Source: Streptomyces sp. TSRI0107 | GTDB taxonomy: Bacteria; Actinomycetota; Actinomycetes; Streptomycetales; Streptomycetaceae | DNA length: 64,000 nt | NCBI RefSeq assembly: GCF_001905845.1 | Contig: NZ_LIVZ01000001.1 | Location: 434,001 to 498,000, forward strand | Direction of reading: 5' to 3' | Shown: in pieces, positions 25,623-35,267 of the stretch | Layout: the number at the start of each line of letters is the position of its first letter | How positions within the stretch are numbered: the stretch's first letter is position 1 | Program-made: the position numbers and the translations under genes | Notes under the pieces: generated by a model | Told to the model about the DNA's origin: nothing | Seen by the model: only the letters and a program-made list of their open reading frames with translations | Database searches by the model: none

Positions 25623-26909
25623 GTGGCACGCATCGGTGACGGCGGCGATCTGCTCAAGTGCTCGTTCTGCGGCAAGAGCCAGAAGCAGGTCAAGAAGCTC
25701 ATCGCAGGCCCCGGTGTGTACATCTGCGACGAGTGCATCGATCTCTGCAACGAGATCATCGAGGAAGAACTCGCGGAGACCAGCGAGGTCCGCTGGGAGG
25801 AACTCCCCAAGCCGCGCGAGATCTACGAGTTCCTGGAGGGCTACGTCGTCGGCCAGGAGGCCGCGAAGAAGGCCCTCTCCGTCGCGGTGTACAACCACTA
25901 CAAGCGCGTCCAGGCCGGCGAGAACGGCGGCGGCAACGGCCGTGACGACGCGATCGAGTTGGCGAAGTCCAACATCCTCCTGCTCGGGCCCACCGGCTCC
26001 GGCAAGACCCTGCTCGCCCAGACCCTCGCCCGCATGCTGAACGTCCCGTTCGCGATCGCGGACGCGACGGCGCTGACCGAGGCGGGCTACGTCGGCGAGG
26101 ACGTCGAGAACATCCTGCTGAAGCTGATCCAGGCGGCGGACTACGACGTCAAGAAGGCCGAGACCGGGATCATCTACATCGACGAGATCGACAAGGTAGC
26201 CCGTAAGAGCGAAAACCCGTCGATCACGCGCGATGTCTCCGGCGAGGGCGTCCAGCAGGCCCTGCTGAAGATCCTCGAGGGCACCACGGCCTCGGTCCCG
26301 CCGCAGGGCGGCCGCAAGCACCCGCACCAGGAGTTCATCCAGATCGACACGACGAACGTGCTGTTCATCGTGGGCGGTGCCTTCGCGGGCCTGGAGAAGA
26401 TCATCGAGTCGCGGGCCGGCGCGAAGGGCATCGGCTTCGGCGCGACGATCCGCTCCAAGCGGGAGCTGGAGGCCAAGGACCAGTTCGAGGACGTCATGCC
26501 GGAGGATCTGGTCAAGTTCGGCATGATCCCCGAGTTCATCGGCCGTCTGCCGGTGATCACGAGCGTGCACAACCTGGACCGCGAGGCGCTGCTCAAGATC
26601 CTCGTCGAGCCGCGCAACGCCCTCGTGAAGCAGTACCAGCGCCTCTTCGAACTCGACGGCGTGGAACTCGACTTCGAACGCGAGGCCCTGGAGGCCATCG
26701 CCGACCAGGCCATCCTCCGCCAGACCGGCGCCCGCGGCCTGCGCGCCATCATGGAGGAAGTCCTGATGTCGGTGATGTACGAGGTGCCTTCACGGAAGGA
26801 CGTGGCGCGGGTGGTCATCACCGCCGACGTCGTCCGCTCCAACGTCAACCCGACACTGATCCCGCGGGACGCGCGGGGAAGGGGTTCGGGGGAGCAGAAG
26901 ACGGCGTGA
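25623..26909 (+). CDS. clpX: ClpX unfoldase, ATP-binding subunit of the Clp protease
   Basis: 428 aa from a GTG at 25623; a longer open frame upstream lacks conservation. N-terminal zinc-binding domain CSFC...CDEC (residues 14-40), Walker A GPTGSGKT near residue 122, Walker [10 protein letters not shown], pore loop GRKHPHQE, the IGFGATI loop that docks on ClpP, and a C-terminal small domain with [10 protein letters not shown]. It unfolds tagged substrates and feeds them to ClpP1P2. A terminator follows 22 bp after the stop. Confidence 0.97.
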   Translation: MARIGDGGDLLKCSFCGKSQKQVKKLIAGPGVYICDECIDLCNEIIEEELAETSEVRWEELPKPREIYEFLEGYVVGQEAAKKALSVAVYNHYKRVQAGENGGGNGRDDAIELAKSNILLLGPTGSGKTLLAQTLARMLNVPFAIADATALTEAGYVGEDVENILLKLIQAADYDVKKAETGIIYIDEIDKVARKSENPSITRDVSGEGVQQALLKILEGTTASVPPQGGRKHPHQEFIQIDTTNVLFIVGGAFAGLEKIIESRAGAKGIGFGATIRSKRELEAKDQFEDVMPEDLVKFGMIPEFIGRLPVITSVHNLDREALLKILVEPRNALVKQYQRLFELDGVELDFEREALEAIADQAILRQTGARGLRAIMEEVLMSVMYEVPSRKDVARVVITADVVRSNVNPTLIPRDARGRGSGEQKTA

Positions 26910-26931
26910 CGCTCCGCTCCTGAGCACACGG

Positions 26932-26965
26932 GAAGGGGCCCCGGTCAACCGACCGGGGCCCCTTC
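26932..26965. terminator. Hairpin terminator between clpX and the convergent gene
   Basis: Perfect 15-bp inverted repeat (GAAGGGGCCCCGGTC and its complement) with an AACC loop, between convergent stop codons at 26909 and 26990. Confidence 0.8.
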
Positions 26966-26989
26966 GCCGTTGCTGCCGCCCGGGCGGCG

Positions 26990-27934
26990 TCAGGCCTTGA
27001 CGCGGACTTCCTTGCGGAACTTGGCCGTGAGTGCGGCCGCCTCCGTCGGGTCGGTCTCCTTGCCGGCCGCGATGTCGGCGAACTCCATGGGCAGCACGAA
27101 GCCGACCGTGCTGTAGTCGCCCCAGATGCAGTACGTCATGTTCATCTCGGTCGGCTCGCCCGAACCCGCCGTGGCGTCGGTGTTCTTCATCGTGGCCTGC
27201 TGGCACTTCAGGACGGCGCCGTCGAATCCCTCGGGGGTGTACGGCTTCGGGTCCTCCTTGAAGGTGACGTCTTCCTCCGCGGCGTCCTTCTTCATGGCGG
27301 CGAAGAGCCCGTCGACCGCCTTCTCGGGGTCCTCGATCTCGCCGTATACGCCGCCGAACGACAGCAGCTTGCCCGCCAGCGGGTTGCTCTCGTCCCCTGC
27401 CTCATACGACGCGTTGACGTCCTTGGGATTCTTCACGCCCCACTTCTCGGCGTCCTTCAGATCCTCGTCCGTCATCGCGCCGTCCGAGTCGGCGCCCTCG
27501 CTCTTCTTGTACTCACCGAGCACAGTCGCCGGAGTGGTCAGCTTGTGCGGCCCGTCGTCCGCGACGTCAGCGTTACCGCCCCCACCCCCACCGATCACGA
27601 AGTACGCACCCACCGCGATCGCCGCGACCACCGCCACCGCGCCGATGATGAGGCCCGTCTTCTTCTTGCCGCCGGCCGGGGCCGGAGGCTGGGGCGCGCC
27701 GTAGGGGGCCTGGCCGTAGGGGGGCTGCTGGCCGTACGGGGGCTGCTGCGGCGGGACGCCCTGGGGGGCCTGCTGCGGGTAGCCGTAGGCGGGCTGCGGC
27801 TGGCCGGGCTGCTGCTGGGGGTAGCCGTAGCCGGGCTGGGGTGCCTGCGGCTGCTGGCCGTAGGGGCCCGGCTGACCGTACGGTCCGGGCTGCTGGGGCT
27901 GCCCGCCGTACGGGCCCGGCTGGTTGTAGCTCAT
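26990..27934 (-). CDS. Membrane-anchored protein with Pro/Gln/Tyr/Gly-rich N-terminus
   Basis: 314 aa with a GGAGGG ribosome site. The first 90 residues are repeats of the PYGQ/QPGPYG/YGYPQQ type, low complexity and cytoplasmic by topology. A single helix (KKKTGLIIGAVAVVAAIAVGAYFVI, about 91-115) is followed by a Gly stretch and an outside domain of about 190 residues with two Cys (KCQQATMKN, YCIWGDY) that may form a disulfide. Such proteins are common in Streptomyces and of unknown function. Divergent from the TnpB gene. Confidence 0.75.
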   Translation of the reverse strand: MSYNQPGPYGGQPQQPGPYGQPGPYGQQPQAPQPGYGYPQQQPGQPQPAYGYPQQAPQGVPPQQPPYGQQPPYGQAPYGAPQPPAPAGGKKKTGLIIGAVAVVAAIAVGAYFVIGGGGGGNADVADDGPHKLTTPATVLGEYKKSEGADSDGAMTDEDLKDAEKWGVKNPKDVNASYEAGDESNPLAGKLLSFGGVYGEIEDPEKAVDGLFAAMKKDAAEEDVTFKEDPKPYTPEGFDGAVLKCQQATMKNTDATAGSGEPTEMNMTYCIWGDYSTVGFVLPMEFADIAAGKETDPTEAAALTAKFRKEVRVKA

Positions 27935-28111
27935 AGAAGTTCCTGATCCCTCCGTTGTTTATGCGCTCCGAACATCCTGACGGACCGAGCTCCGACATGG
28001 GCGGGCGGGGGTGCATCGTTACGAACCTGCCCGCTTTCCGTACGTGCCTGTGACAGGTGCACCTCTGACCCGTGACCAGATGGCTGTGCGGGTCGTTAGA
28101 GGAGTCGTCGC

Positions 28112-29800
28112 ATGTACGTATCAACACCGTTCTGGTGTACGGAGGTGGGGCGCGTGGGGCATCGTGCCGTCGGGGGCACTCGGACGCGGGTCCTCACCGC
28201 CGTCGTGTCCGTGTGGCTGGGCCGGGCGGATCACGCGCGAGCGCACGCGGCGTGTCATGCTTCCGCACTGTTGTGGAACCGGACCGTCGCCTGGGTCCGA
28301 GGTGAGTGGCGTGCGGGCAGATCGCCAGGACGGGAGGACATTCGCCGGTTCGTCACTTCGCTCCCGGCCGATGTCCGTCCGGTGCACGCGCACACGGCGC
28401 AGGCTGTCGCCTACGACCTGGCCGATGCCATCGACCTGGCACGGGCCAACAAGGCTCAAGGGATCAAGGGTGTGCGCTTCCCTTGGCGGGAAAAGCGCTA
28501 CCGTCCTCTTGTCTTTACCTCTCGCTTCGGCTGGAAGGTGAAAGACTCCGAACGCCTGGTCCTCTCGCTGGGCCGTTCCAGAGAACGACTCGTGCTGCCA
28601 ACACCGCAATTCACCGACAGGCAGGGTCGGCTGGTCACTCCAGACCACTGGGGGGAGATGAAACTCTGCTGGGACGTCGCAGCGCGCTGCTGGGCGCTGC
28701 ACATCTCCTATCGCTCGACCGACGACAGTCTCCCGGATGCTTCGGCCAACCGCAGCGAAGGCGGATACTCCCTGTCGGAGGCGCGCCTGGTGACGATCGC
28801 AGTCGACGAGGGCATCATCAATCCGATGACGCTGGCCACTGTCGCTCCCGACGGCGGCTACGAGGTGCTTGTCATCAACGGGCGACGCGGCAGAGCAGCC
28901 AAGCAGGCGCGTAACAAGGCCGTGGCTCAACTGCAGGCAAAAATGTCCCGTTGTCGACCCGGCTCGCGCCGACATCGTCGGCTGGGCGAGGCGAATCGAA
29001 AGGTCAGGGCGCGGGCCAAGCGGCGACTGCGCGACTTCAACCATCAGGTCACGGCGAAGGCCAACAGGTTCGTCCGCGAGCAGCTGGCGGCACACGAGGA
29101 CACGGTCTCGGGCGGTGAGCGCGTGGTGGTGCGAATGGTGGCAGGTGATGTCCGTGGCATCGAGAAGAACACGGAGAAGCGGCGCCGCGCATCGCGATCA
29201 ACCCGACAACAGCTCTCACAATGGGAGCGCGGAGTCCAGGAACGGCAACTCGCCTACAAGACTGGAGTGCCGGTTGAGCACATCAGCGAGGCGAACTCGT
29301 CACAGACGTGTCCGTTCTGCCTGGGCCGCCGCAAGGTTCGGGGACGTGCGTACGTCTGTGTGAACAAGGACTGTGCCCGGGTGCTGCACCGGGACGCGGT
29401 GGGCGGGGTGAACATCCACACCCTTGCCGTCAACGACGGGGCCTTTGCCTCGGTGGCACCCGACACTGACGTGCGGGTGAAGTATCTACGGGCCCAACCT
29501 GGCTGGTCGCCTGGCCAGCGGGAACGCCATGGTTTCCATCAGCGTGTGCGCGCATGCGCGGGTGAGGGACGAAGGCGCGAAGCACGTAGTAGTGCCCGGA
29601 ACCGGGCCGCCCGTAGCGATGACACCTCCGCTACGGGTGTTGCTGCCGCTCCTGCGAGGAGCAGAGTGATCGTCGACAGTGGTACCGCTGCCCCATCTGG
29701 CACCGGCAGGGCTTCCGCCCGCGCCTCTGGGAAGGTCGTAGAAGGCAGAAACCCCGAATTTTTCGCCGGGGAGGTTCACACCCCTAAACTGAGCCCGTGA
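28112..29800 (+). CDS. tnpB: TnpB-type protein of the IS200/IS605 (IS1341) group, RNA-guided nuclease family
   Basis: 562 aa; the ATG follows GAGGAG by 7 bp. RuvC-like core: first Asp in VTIAVDEG (about residue 232), second acidic position in AGDVRGI (about 346; most relatives have Glu in this region), a zinc ribbon CPFC...CVNKDC (from about 400) and the last Asp in [10 protein letters not shown] (about 428). TnpB proteins use an RNA from the transposon's right end to cut DNA. No TnpA partner is present, so movement would need help in trans. A basic low-complexity tail of about 120 residues follows the zinc ribbon and probably overlaps the guide-RNA scaffold. The TGA overlaps the valS GTG. 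GC content and codon bias are lower than in neighbours, supporting acquisition. Confidence 0.87.
   Translation: MYVSTPFWCTEVGRVGHRAVGGTRTRVLTAVVSVWLGRADHARAHAACHASALLWNRTVAWVRGEWRAGRSPGREDIRRFVTSLPADVRPVHAHTAQAVAYDLADAIDLARANKAQGIKGVRFPWREKRYRPLVFTSRFGWKVKDSERLVLSLGRSRERLVLPTPQFTDRQGRLVTPDHWGEMKLCWDVAARCWALHISYRSTDDSLPDASANRSEGGYSLSEARLVTIAVDEGIINPMTLATVAPDGGYEVLVINGRRGRAAKQARNKAVAQLQAKMSRCRPGSRRHRRLGEANRKVRARAKRRLRDFNHQVTAKANRFVREQLAAHEDTVSGGERVVVRMVAGDVRGIEKNTEKRRRASRSTRQQLSQWERGVQERQLAYKTGVPVEHISEANSSQTCPFCLGRRKVRGRAYVCVNKDCARVLHRDAVGGVNIHTLAVNDGAFASVAPDTDVRVKYLRAQPGWSPGQRERHGFHQRVRACAGEGRRREARSSARNRAARSDDTSATGVAAAPARSRVIVDSGTAAPSGTGRASARASGKVVEGRNPEFFAGEVHTPKLSP
29741..29779 (+). mobile_element. 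Probable right end of the IS200/IS605-type element
   Basis: AGAAACCCCG, a T-rich loop, CGGGG, then AGGTTCAC: the imperfect hairpin followed by GGGGAGG-TTCAC is the form I recall for right ends of IS605/IS1341 elements. It lies inside the last codons of tnpB. The exact cleavage point (near 29779) is inferred. The left end has not been located with confidence; a TTAC at 28019-28022 and a small hairpin near 28045 are candidates. Confidence 0.5.
29761..29790 (+). promoter_or_regulatory. Candidate valS promoter spanning the transposon end
   Basis: TTTCGC at 29761 and TAAACT at 29785 are separated by 18 bp; TAAACT ends 6 bp before the valS GTG, giving a leaderless start. If the element ends near 29779, the -35 is transposon DNA and the -10 is host DNA. 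Confidence 0.4.
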
Positions 29801-32421
29801 CCGAGAACACTCAGCAGCAGCCGCCAGCGACCACCACCGAACTGCCGACCCAGTACACGCCGGCCGAGGTAGAGGGGAAGCTGTACGAGCGCTGGGTAGA
29901 GCGGGGTTACTTCGAGGCGGACGCGAAGAGCGACAAGCCGCCGTTCACCGTCGTCATCCCGCCCCCGAACGTCACCGGCAGCCTGCACCTCGGGCACGCG
30001 TTCGAGCACACGCTCATCGACGCGCTGACCCGCCGCAAGCGGATGCAGGGCTACGAGACGCTGTGGCAGCCCGGCATGGACCACGCCGGTATCGCCACGC
30101 AGAACGTCGTCGAGCGGGAGCTGGCCAAGGAGGGCAAGTCCCGGCACGACCTCGGCCGCGAGGCCTTCGTCGAGCGGGTCTGGCAGTGGAAGGCCGAGTC
30201 CGGCGGGCAGATCTCCGGGCAGATGCGCCGCCTCGGTGACGGCGTGGCCTGGTCGCGTGAGCGCTTCACCATGGACGAGGGCCTGTCCCAGGCCGTCCAG
30301 ACCATCTTCAAGCGGCTCTACGACGACGAGCTGATCTACCGCGCCGAGCGCATCATCAACTGGTGCCCCCGCTGTCTCACCGCGATCTCCGACATCGAGG
30401 TCGAGTACCAGGACGACGACGGCGAGCTCGTCTCGATGAAGTACGGCGACGGTGACGAGACCATCGTCGTCGCCACCACCCGTGCCGAGACCATGCTCGG
30501 TGACACGGCCGTCGCCGTTCACCCCGACGACGAGCGGTACAAGCACCTCGTCGGCAAGCTCATCAAGCTGCCGCTGACCGACCGCTCCATCCCGGTCGTC
30601 GCCGACACGCACGTCGACCCGGAGTTCGGCACCGGCGCGGTCAAGGTGACCCCGGCCCACGACCCGAACGACTTCGAGATCGGCCAGCGCCACGACCTGC
30701 CGTCCATCACCGTCATGGACGAGCACGCCGTGATCACCGCGCACGGCCCCTTCCAGGGCCTGGACCGCCTGGAGGCCCGCTCCGCCATCGTCGCCGCGCT
30801 GCGCGCCGAGGGCCGGATCGTCGCCGAGAAGCGGCCGTACGTCCACTCCGTGGGCCACTGCTCGCGCTGCAAGACGACGATCGAGCCGCGCCTGTCCATG
30901 CAGTGGTGGGTCAAGGTCGGCCCGCTGGCCAAGGCCGCCGGCGACGCCGTCCGCGACGGCAAGGTCAAGATCCACCCGCAGGAGATGGAGAAGCGGTACT
31001 TCGACTGGGTGGACAACCTGCACGACTGGTGCATCTCGCGCCAGCTGTGGTGGGGCCACCGCATCCCGGTCTGGTACGGCCCGGACGGCGAGGTCGTCTG
31101 CGTCGGTCCCGACGAGGAGCCGCCGAGCGGCGAGGGCTGGCACCAGGACTCCGACGTCCTCGACACCTGGTTCTCCTCCGGCCTGTGGCCGTTCTCCACG
31201 CTCGGCTGGCCCGAGCGGACCGAGAGCCTCGCGAAGTTCTACCCGAACTCCGTCCTGGTCACCGGCTACGACATCCTCTTCTTCTGGGTCGCCCGGATGA
31301 TGATGTTCGGTCTCTACGCGATGGACGGCACCCCGCCGTTCCACACCATCGCGCTGCACGGCATGGTCCGTGACCAGAACGGCAAGAAGATGTCGAAGTC
31401 CTTCGGGAACGTCGTCAACCCGCTGGACTGGATGGACAAGTACGGCTCCGACGCGCTCCGCTTCACCCTCGCGCGCGGCGCCAACCCGGGTGTCGACGTC
31501 CCGATCGGCGAGGACTGGGTCCAGGGCTCCCGCAACTTCGCCAACAAGATCTGGAACGCCACCCGCTTCGCGCTGATGAACGGCGCGACGGTTCAGGGCC
31601 CGCTGCCGGACGCGTCGAAGATGTCGTCCACCGACCGCTGGATCCTGTCGCGGCTCAACTCGGTCGTGGCCGAGGTCGACGCGTACTACGAGGACTACCA
31701 GTTCGCGAAGCTGTCCGACGCGCTGTTCCACTTCGCCTGGGACGAGGTCTTCGACTGGTACGTCGAGCTGTCCAAGACCACCTTCCAGGCGGGCGGCGAG
31801 GCGGCCGAGGTCAGCAAGCGCGTCCTGGGCGAGGTCCTGGACGTCACCCTGCGGCTGCTCCACCCGGTGGTCCCCTTCGTCACGGAGACGCTGTGGACCA
31901 CGCTCACCGGTGGTGAGTCGGTCGTGATCGCCGAGTGGCCGGTGGACAGCGGCTTCCGCGACGCGGACGCCGAGCGGGAGATCGAGACGCTGCAGTCCGT
32001 CATCACCGAGGTCCGCCGCTTCCGCGCCGACCAGGGCCTCCAGCCCGGCCAGCGGGTCCCGGCCCGCCTCGCCCTCGACGGCACCGCGCTCGCCCGGCAC
32101 GAGGCCGCCATCCGCCAGCTGCTGCGTCTCCAGCCGGAGGGCGACGGCTTCTCGGCGACGGCGACCCTGCCGGTGGCGGGCGTCGAGGTCGCGCTGGACC
32201 TGTCCGGTGTGATCGACGTGGCCGCCGAGCGCAAGCGGCTCGCCAAGGACCTCGCCGCCGCCGAGAAGGAGAAGGCGCAGGCCACCGGCAAGCTCGGCAA
32301 CGAGGCGTTCCTGTCCAAGGCGCCGGACCACGTCGTGGAGAAGATCCGCACCCGCCTGGCCAAGGCGGAGGAGGACATCGCGCGGATCGCCGCGCAGCTG
32401 GAGAAGCTGCCGCCGGCGTAA
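29797..32421 (+). CDS. valS: Valyl-tRNA synthetase
   Basis: 874 aa from a GTG. Class I motifs HLGHA (about residue 64, HIGH-type) and KKMSKSFGN (about 530) are present; the CP1 editing domain contains [20 protein letters not shown]; the C-terminal coiled-coil arm runs from [20 protein letters not shown] to the end. It charges tRNA-Val. Normally an essential gene. Its start codon overlaps the tnpB stop, and only about 17 bp separate it from the likely transposon end, so its original promoter is partly displaced. Confidence 0.96.
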   Translation: MTENTQQQPPATTTELPTQYTPAEVEGKLYERWVERGYFEADAKSDKPPFTVVIPPPNVTGSLHLGHAFEHTLIDALTRRKRMQGYETLWQPGMDHAGIATQNVVERELAKEGKSRHDLGREAFVERVWQWKAESGGQISGQMRRLGDGVAWSRERFTMDEGLSQAVQTIFKRLYDDELIYRAERIINWCPRCLTAISDIEVEYQDDDGELVSMKYGDGDETIVVATTRAETMLGDTAVAVHPDDERYKHLVGKLIKLPLTDRSIPVVADTHVDPEFGTGAVKVTPAHDPNDFEIGQRHDLPSITVMDEHAVITAHGPFQGLDRLEARSAIVAALRAEGRIVAEKRPYVHSVGHCSRCKTTIEPRLSMQWWVKVGPLAKAAGDAVRDGKVKIHPQEMEKRYFDWVDNLHDWCISRQLWWGHRIPVWYGPDGEVVCVGPDEEPPSGEGWHQDSDVLDTWFSSGLWPFSTLGWPERTESLAKFYPNSVLVTGYDILFFWVARMMMFGLYAMDGTPPFHTIALHGMVRDQNGKKMSKSFGNVVNPLDWMDKYGSDALRFTLARGANPGVDVPIGEDWVQGSRNFANKIWNATRFALMNGATVQGPLPDASKMSSTDRWILSRLNSVVAEVDAYYEDYQFAKLSDALFHFAWDEVFDWYVELSKTTFQAGGEAAEVSKRVLGEVLDVTLRLLHPVVPFVTETLWTTLTGGESVVIAEWPVDSGFRDADAEREIETLQSVITEVRRFRADQGLQPGQRVPARLALDGTALARHEAAIRQLLRLQPEGDGFSATATLPVAGVEVALDLSGVIDVAAERKRLAKDLAAAEKEKAQATGKLGNEAFLSKAPDHVVEKIRTRLAKAEEDIARIAAQLEKLPPA

Positions 32422-32441
32422 GCGTCCGTACGCGGGTGAAG

Positions 32442-32470
32442 ACCCCCGGTGCCGTCTCGGTGCCGGGGGT
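32442..32470. terminator. Hairpin after valS
   Basis: ACCCCCGG...CCGGGGGT inverted repeat with a 13-nt inner region that can partly pair, 21 bp after the valS stop; likely terminator. Confidence 0.6.
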
Positions 32471-32530
32471 TCTCGCTTTCCGAGGGGCGTTGCGCGGCTC
32501 GGCGCGACGAGGCGCCGCCGCGCCCACCCT

Positions 32531-32563
32531 CCCCCGAGCTCTCGACTTCGCTCGAGCAGGGGG
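32531..32563. repeat. Streptomyces intergenic palindromic repeat
   Basis: CCCCCGAGCTC...CTCGAGCAGGGGG hairpin around an ACTTCG loop, between valS and folC. I recall very similar elements (the GCTTCGCTCGAGC core with flanking C5/G5) as highly repeated intergenic sequences in Streptomyces genomes. Function unknown. Confidence 0.55.
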
Positions 32564-32633
32564 CACCCCCACCGCCCCGGCGGCACGACTGCCCGCAGCC
32601 ACGCAAGCTGTCGCCGCTCCGTAGACTGGCCCC

Positions 32634-34157
32634 GTGAGCGACATCCCCGGCACCCCCGACCAGCCCGACCCCCACGATCCCCTCGACTCCTTCGACGAGA
32701 TCATCGAGGCGGAGACGACCCGCGACCCCGACCTCGCGGTGATCGAGGCCGGCAGCCGCACCCTGCGTACCCAGGGCGGACAGCCGCAGGCCGAGGTGCC
32801 CGCGCGGCCGGAGGACCCGGAGGTCGACAAGGCGCTGCGCGAGGTCGAGGCGGAGCTGGCGACCCGCTGGGGCGAGACCAAGCTGGAGCCGTCCGTCAGC
32901 CGGATCGCCGCGCTGATGGACGTGCTGGGCGAGCCGCAGCGGTCGTACCCCTCGATCCACATCACGGGGACGAACGGCAAGACGTCCACCGCCCGCATGA
33001 TCGAGGCCCTGCTCGGCGCCTTCGAGCTGCGCACCGGCCGGTACACCTCGCCGCACGTGCAGTCGATCACCGAGCGGATCAGCCTGGACGGCGCGCCGAT
33101 CTCGGCGGAGCGGTTCATCGAGACGTACCAGGACGTCAAGCCGTACGTCGAGATGGTCGACGGCTCGCAGGAGTACCGGCTGTCCTTCTTCGAGGTGCTG
33201 ACCGGCATGGCGTACGCCGCGTTCGCGGACGCGCCCGTCGACGTGGCCGTCGTCGAGGTCGGGATGGGCGGCTCCTGGGACGCCACCAACGTGATCGACG
33301 GGGATGTCGCCGTGGTCACGCCGATCGACCTGGACCACACCGACCGGCTCGGTGAGACGCACGCGGAGATCGCCGGCGAGAAGGCCGGGATCGTGAAGCA
33401 GGACGCCACCGTGATCATGGCGCAGCAGCCGGTGGACGCCGCGCAGGTGCTGCTGAAGAAGGCCGTCGAGGTGAACGCCACGGTGGCCCGCGAGGGCCTG
33501 GAGTTCGGTGTGGTGGCCCGGCAGGTGGCCGTCGGCGGGCAGCTGGTGACGCTGCGCGGCCTGGGCGGCGAGTACCCCGAGGTGTATCTGCCGCTGCACG
33601 GCGCGCACCAGGCGCACAACGCGGCCGTGGCGCTCGCCGCGGTGGAGGCGTTCTTCGGGGTCGGCTCGCAGCGCCCCGAGCCGCTGGACGTCGACACGGT
33701 CCGCAAGGCGTTCGCGGCGGTCTCGTCGCCTGGACGGCTGGAGGTCGTCCGGCGGTCGCCGACCGTGGTGCTGGACGCCGCGCACAACCCGGCCGGGGCG
33801 CGGGTGACGGCCGAGGCCGTCGGGGAGGCGTTCCAGTTCAGCCGGCTGATCGGCGTGGTCGGCGCGAGCGGGGACAAGAACGTGCGGGGGCTGCTGGAGG
33901 CCTTCGAGCCGGTGTTCGCGGAGATCGTCGTCACCCAGAACTCCAGCCATCGCGCGATGGACGCCGACGAGCTGGCCGCGATCGCGGTCGAGGTGTTCGG
34001 CGAGGAGCGGGTGCAGGTGGAACCGCGGCTGCCGGACGCGCTGGAGGCGGCGATCACGCTGGCCGAGGAGGAGGGCGAGTTCGCGGGCGGTGGCGTGCTG
34101 GTCACCGGTTCCGTGATCACCGTCGGCGAGGCCCGGCTGCTGCTGGGGAAGGGCTGA
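32634..34157 (+). CDS. folC: Bifunctional folylpolyglutamate synthase / dihydrofolate synthase
   Basis: 507 aa from a GTG. An acidic N-terminal extension of about 75 residues precedes the Mur-ligase-like core. ATP loop ITGTNGKTSTARM near residue 112, TSPHVQSITERI, the Mg-binding VVEVGMGGSWDATN, and the C-terminal domain with LDAAHNPAGA. It adds glutamate to folates. A TAGACT sequence ends 6 bp upstream, consistent with a leaderless transcript. The DUF4233 gene follows 6 bp after the stop. Confidence 0.94.
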   Translation: MSDIPGTPDQPDPHDPLDSFDEIIEAETTRDPDLAVIEAGSRTLRTQGGQPQAEVPARPEDPEVDKALREVEAELATRWGETKLEPSVSRIAALMDVLGEPQRSYPSIHITGTNGKTSTARMIEALLGAFELRTGRYTSPHVQSITERISLDGAPISAERFIETYQDVKPYVEMVDGSQEYRLSFFEVLTGMAYAAFADAPVDVAVVEVGMGGSWDATNVIDGDVAVVTPIDLDHTDRLGETHAEIAGEKAGIVKQDATVIMAQQPVDAAQVLLKKAVEVNATVAREGLEFGVVARQVAVGGQLVTLRGLGGEYPEVYLPLHGAHQAHNAAVALAAVEAFFGVGSQRPEPLDVDTVRKAFAAVSSPGRLEVVRRSPTVVLDAAHNPAGARVTAEAVGEAFQFSRLIGVVGASGDKNVRGLLEAFEPVFAEIVVTQNSSHRAMDADELAAIAVEVFGEERVQVEPRLPDALEAAITLAEEEGEFAGGGVLVTGSVITVGEARLLLGKG

Positions 34158-34163
34158 TTTTCC

Positions 34164-34520
34164 GTGCGTACGCTGTGTGCTTCGACGCTGATCGGCGAGT
34201 TCTTCGTCATCGGCTTCGCCGGGCTGGTGGCGATGAAGGACCCCGACCTGTCGATGTCGGCGGTGTGGACGGTCAGCGGGATCGCGATGTTCCTGTGCCT
34301 GGTGCTGTGCGGGATGGTCACCCGGCCCGGCGGGGTCGCTCTCGGGTGGGCGCTTCAGCTCGCGCTGATCGCGTCCGGCTTCGTGGTGCCGACGATGTTC
34401 TTCATGGGCGTGCTGTTCGCGGCGCTGTGGTGGGCGTCGGTGCATTACGGGAGAAAGGTGGACGAGGCGAAGGCCCGATTTGCAGCGCAGGCGGATTCTT
34501 CTCAAGCTGACGCTGCGTAA
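34164..34520 (+). CDS. DUF4233 membrane protein
   Basis: 118 aa from a GTG, 6 bp after folC. Four hydrophobic segments (IGEFFVIGFAGLVAM; VSGIAMFLCLVLCGMV; LGWALQLALIASGFVVPTMFFMGVLFAALWW). DUF4233 genes usually follow folC in actinobacteria; function unknown, with a role near folate or membrane metabolism only guessed from location. The C-terminus is charged. Confidence 0.85.
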   Translation: MRTLCASTLIGEFFVIGFAGLVAMKDPDLSMSAVWTVSGIAMFLCLVLCGMVTRPGGVALGWALQLALIASGFVVPTMFFMGVLFAALWWASVHYGRKVDEAKARFAAQADSSQADAA

Positions 34521-34584
34521 CAGCGCCTCGGGGTCGCCCTGTAGCCTCGACCCACCCCGCACAACTTGATTCAAAGGAGTCGTC

Positions 34585-34998
34585 GTGACCCAGCGCACCC
34601 TCGTCCTCCTCAAGCCCGACGCCGTCCGTCGTGGCCTGACCGGCGAGATCATCAGCCGTATCGAGCGGAAGGCCGGCTGGCAGATCACCGCGCTGGAACT
34701 GCGTACGCTCGACCAGGAGACCCTGGAGCAGCACTACGGCGAGCACAAGGGCAAGCCGTTCTACGAGCCGCTGGTCGAGTTCATGTCCTCCGGTCCGGTC
34801 GTGGCGCTGATCGTCGAGGGTGAGCGGGTCATCGAGGGTCTGCGTCAGCTCGCCGGCCCGACCGACCCGATCGCCGCCGCGCCGGGCTCCATCCGCGGTG
34901 ACTACGGTGTCATCGTCCGCGAGAACCTGATCCACGCCTCCGACTCCGAGGAGTCCGCCGAGCGCGAGGTCAAGATCTTCTTCCCGGGTCGCGCCTGA
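34585..34998 (+). CDS. ndk: Nucleoside diphosphate kinase
   Basis: 137 aa from a GTG with AAAGGAG upstream. [13 protein letters not shown] at the start, and the phosphorylated His in ENLIHASDS (about residue 117). It equalises nucleoside triphosphate pools. A clear hairpin lies 31 bp after the stop. Confidence 0.96.
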   Translation: MTQRTLVLLKPDAVRRGLTGEIISRIERKAGWQITALELRTLDQETLEQHYGEHKGKPFYEPLVEFMSSGPVVALIVEGERVIEGLRQLAGPTDPIAAAPGSIRGDYGVIVRENLIHASDSEESAEREVKIFFPGRA

Positions 34999-35029
34999 GG
35001 ATACGTCAGCTCGACGGTCTCCGCCGGAC

Positions 35030-35059
35030 AGCCACGGCCGTACGTTTTCGGCCGTGGCT
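35030..35059. terminator. Hairpin terminator after ndk
   Basis: AGCCACGGCCG and its complement flank TACGTTTT; it separates ndk from the mreB promoter region. The 200 bp after it hold the mreB promoter(s), including a TACGAT -10-like hexamer at 35181. Confidence 0.65.
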
Positions 35060-35267
35060 TGGCATATGCCGTGGCGATCGGGGGAACGAGTGCCCCCGAT
35101 GGACCGTCTCCACAAGCGAGGCTGTGCGCCATCTGCTGACAATGGCGGAGACCCTCGCGCAGTGTCCGGGAAGGCGCGTCTACGATGGAAGCCTTCACGT
35201 CACAGCACCCACCAACGCCGACCTGACAAGCCCTCAAAAGCTCCGTGGGAAGGCCAGACGAATCCTG

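Noticed and set aside
28019-28060. Left end and TAM of the TnpB element
   Set aside because: A TTAC and a short CCTG/CAGG hairpin are present but too common to assign without an empty-site comparison, so not annotated as a feature.
29776-32586. Minus-strand open frame of over 900 codons opposite valS
   Set aside because: Antisense shadow of valS with no recognisable domain; composition matches reversed GC-rich codons.
35150-35267. In-frame codons upstream of mreB as a longer MreB start
   Set aside because: The known MreB N-terminus begins at [11 protein letters not shown]. Upstream codons are not conserved in type and include likely promoter sequence.
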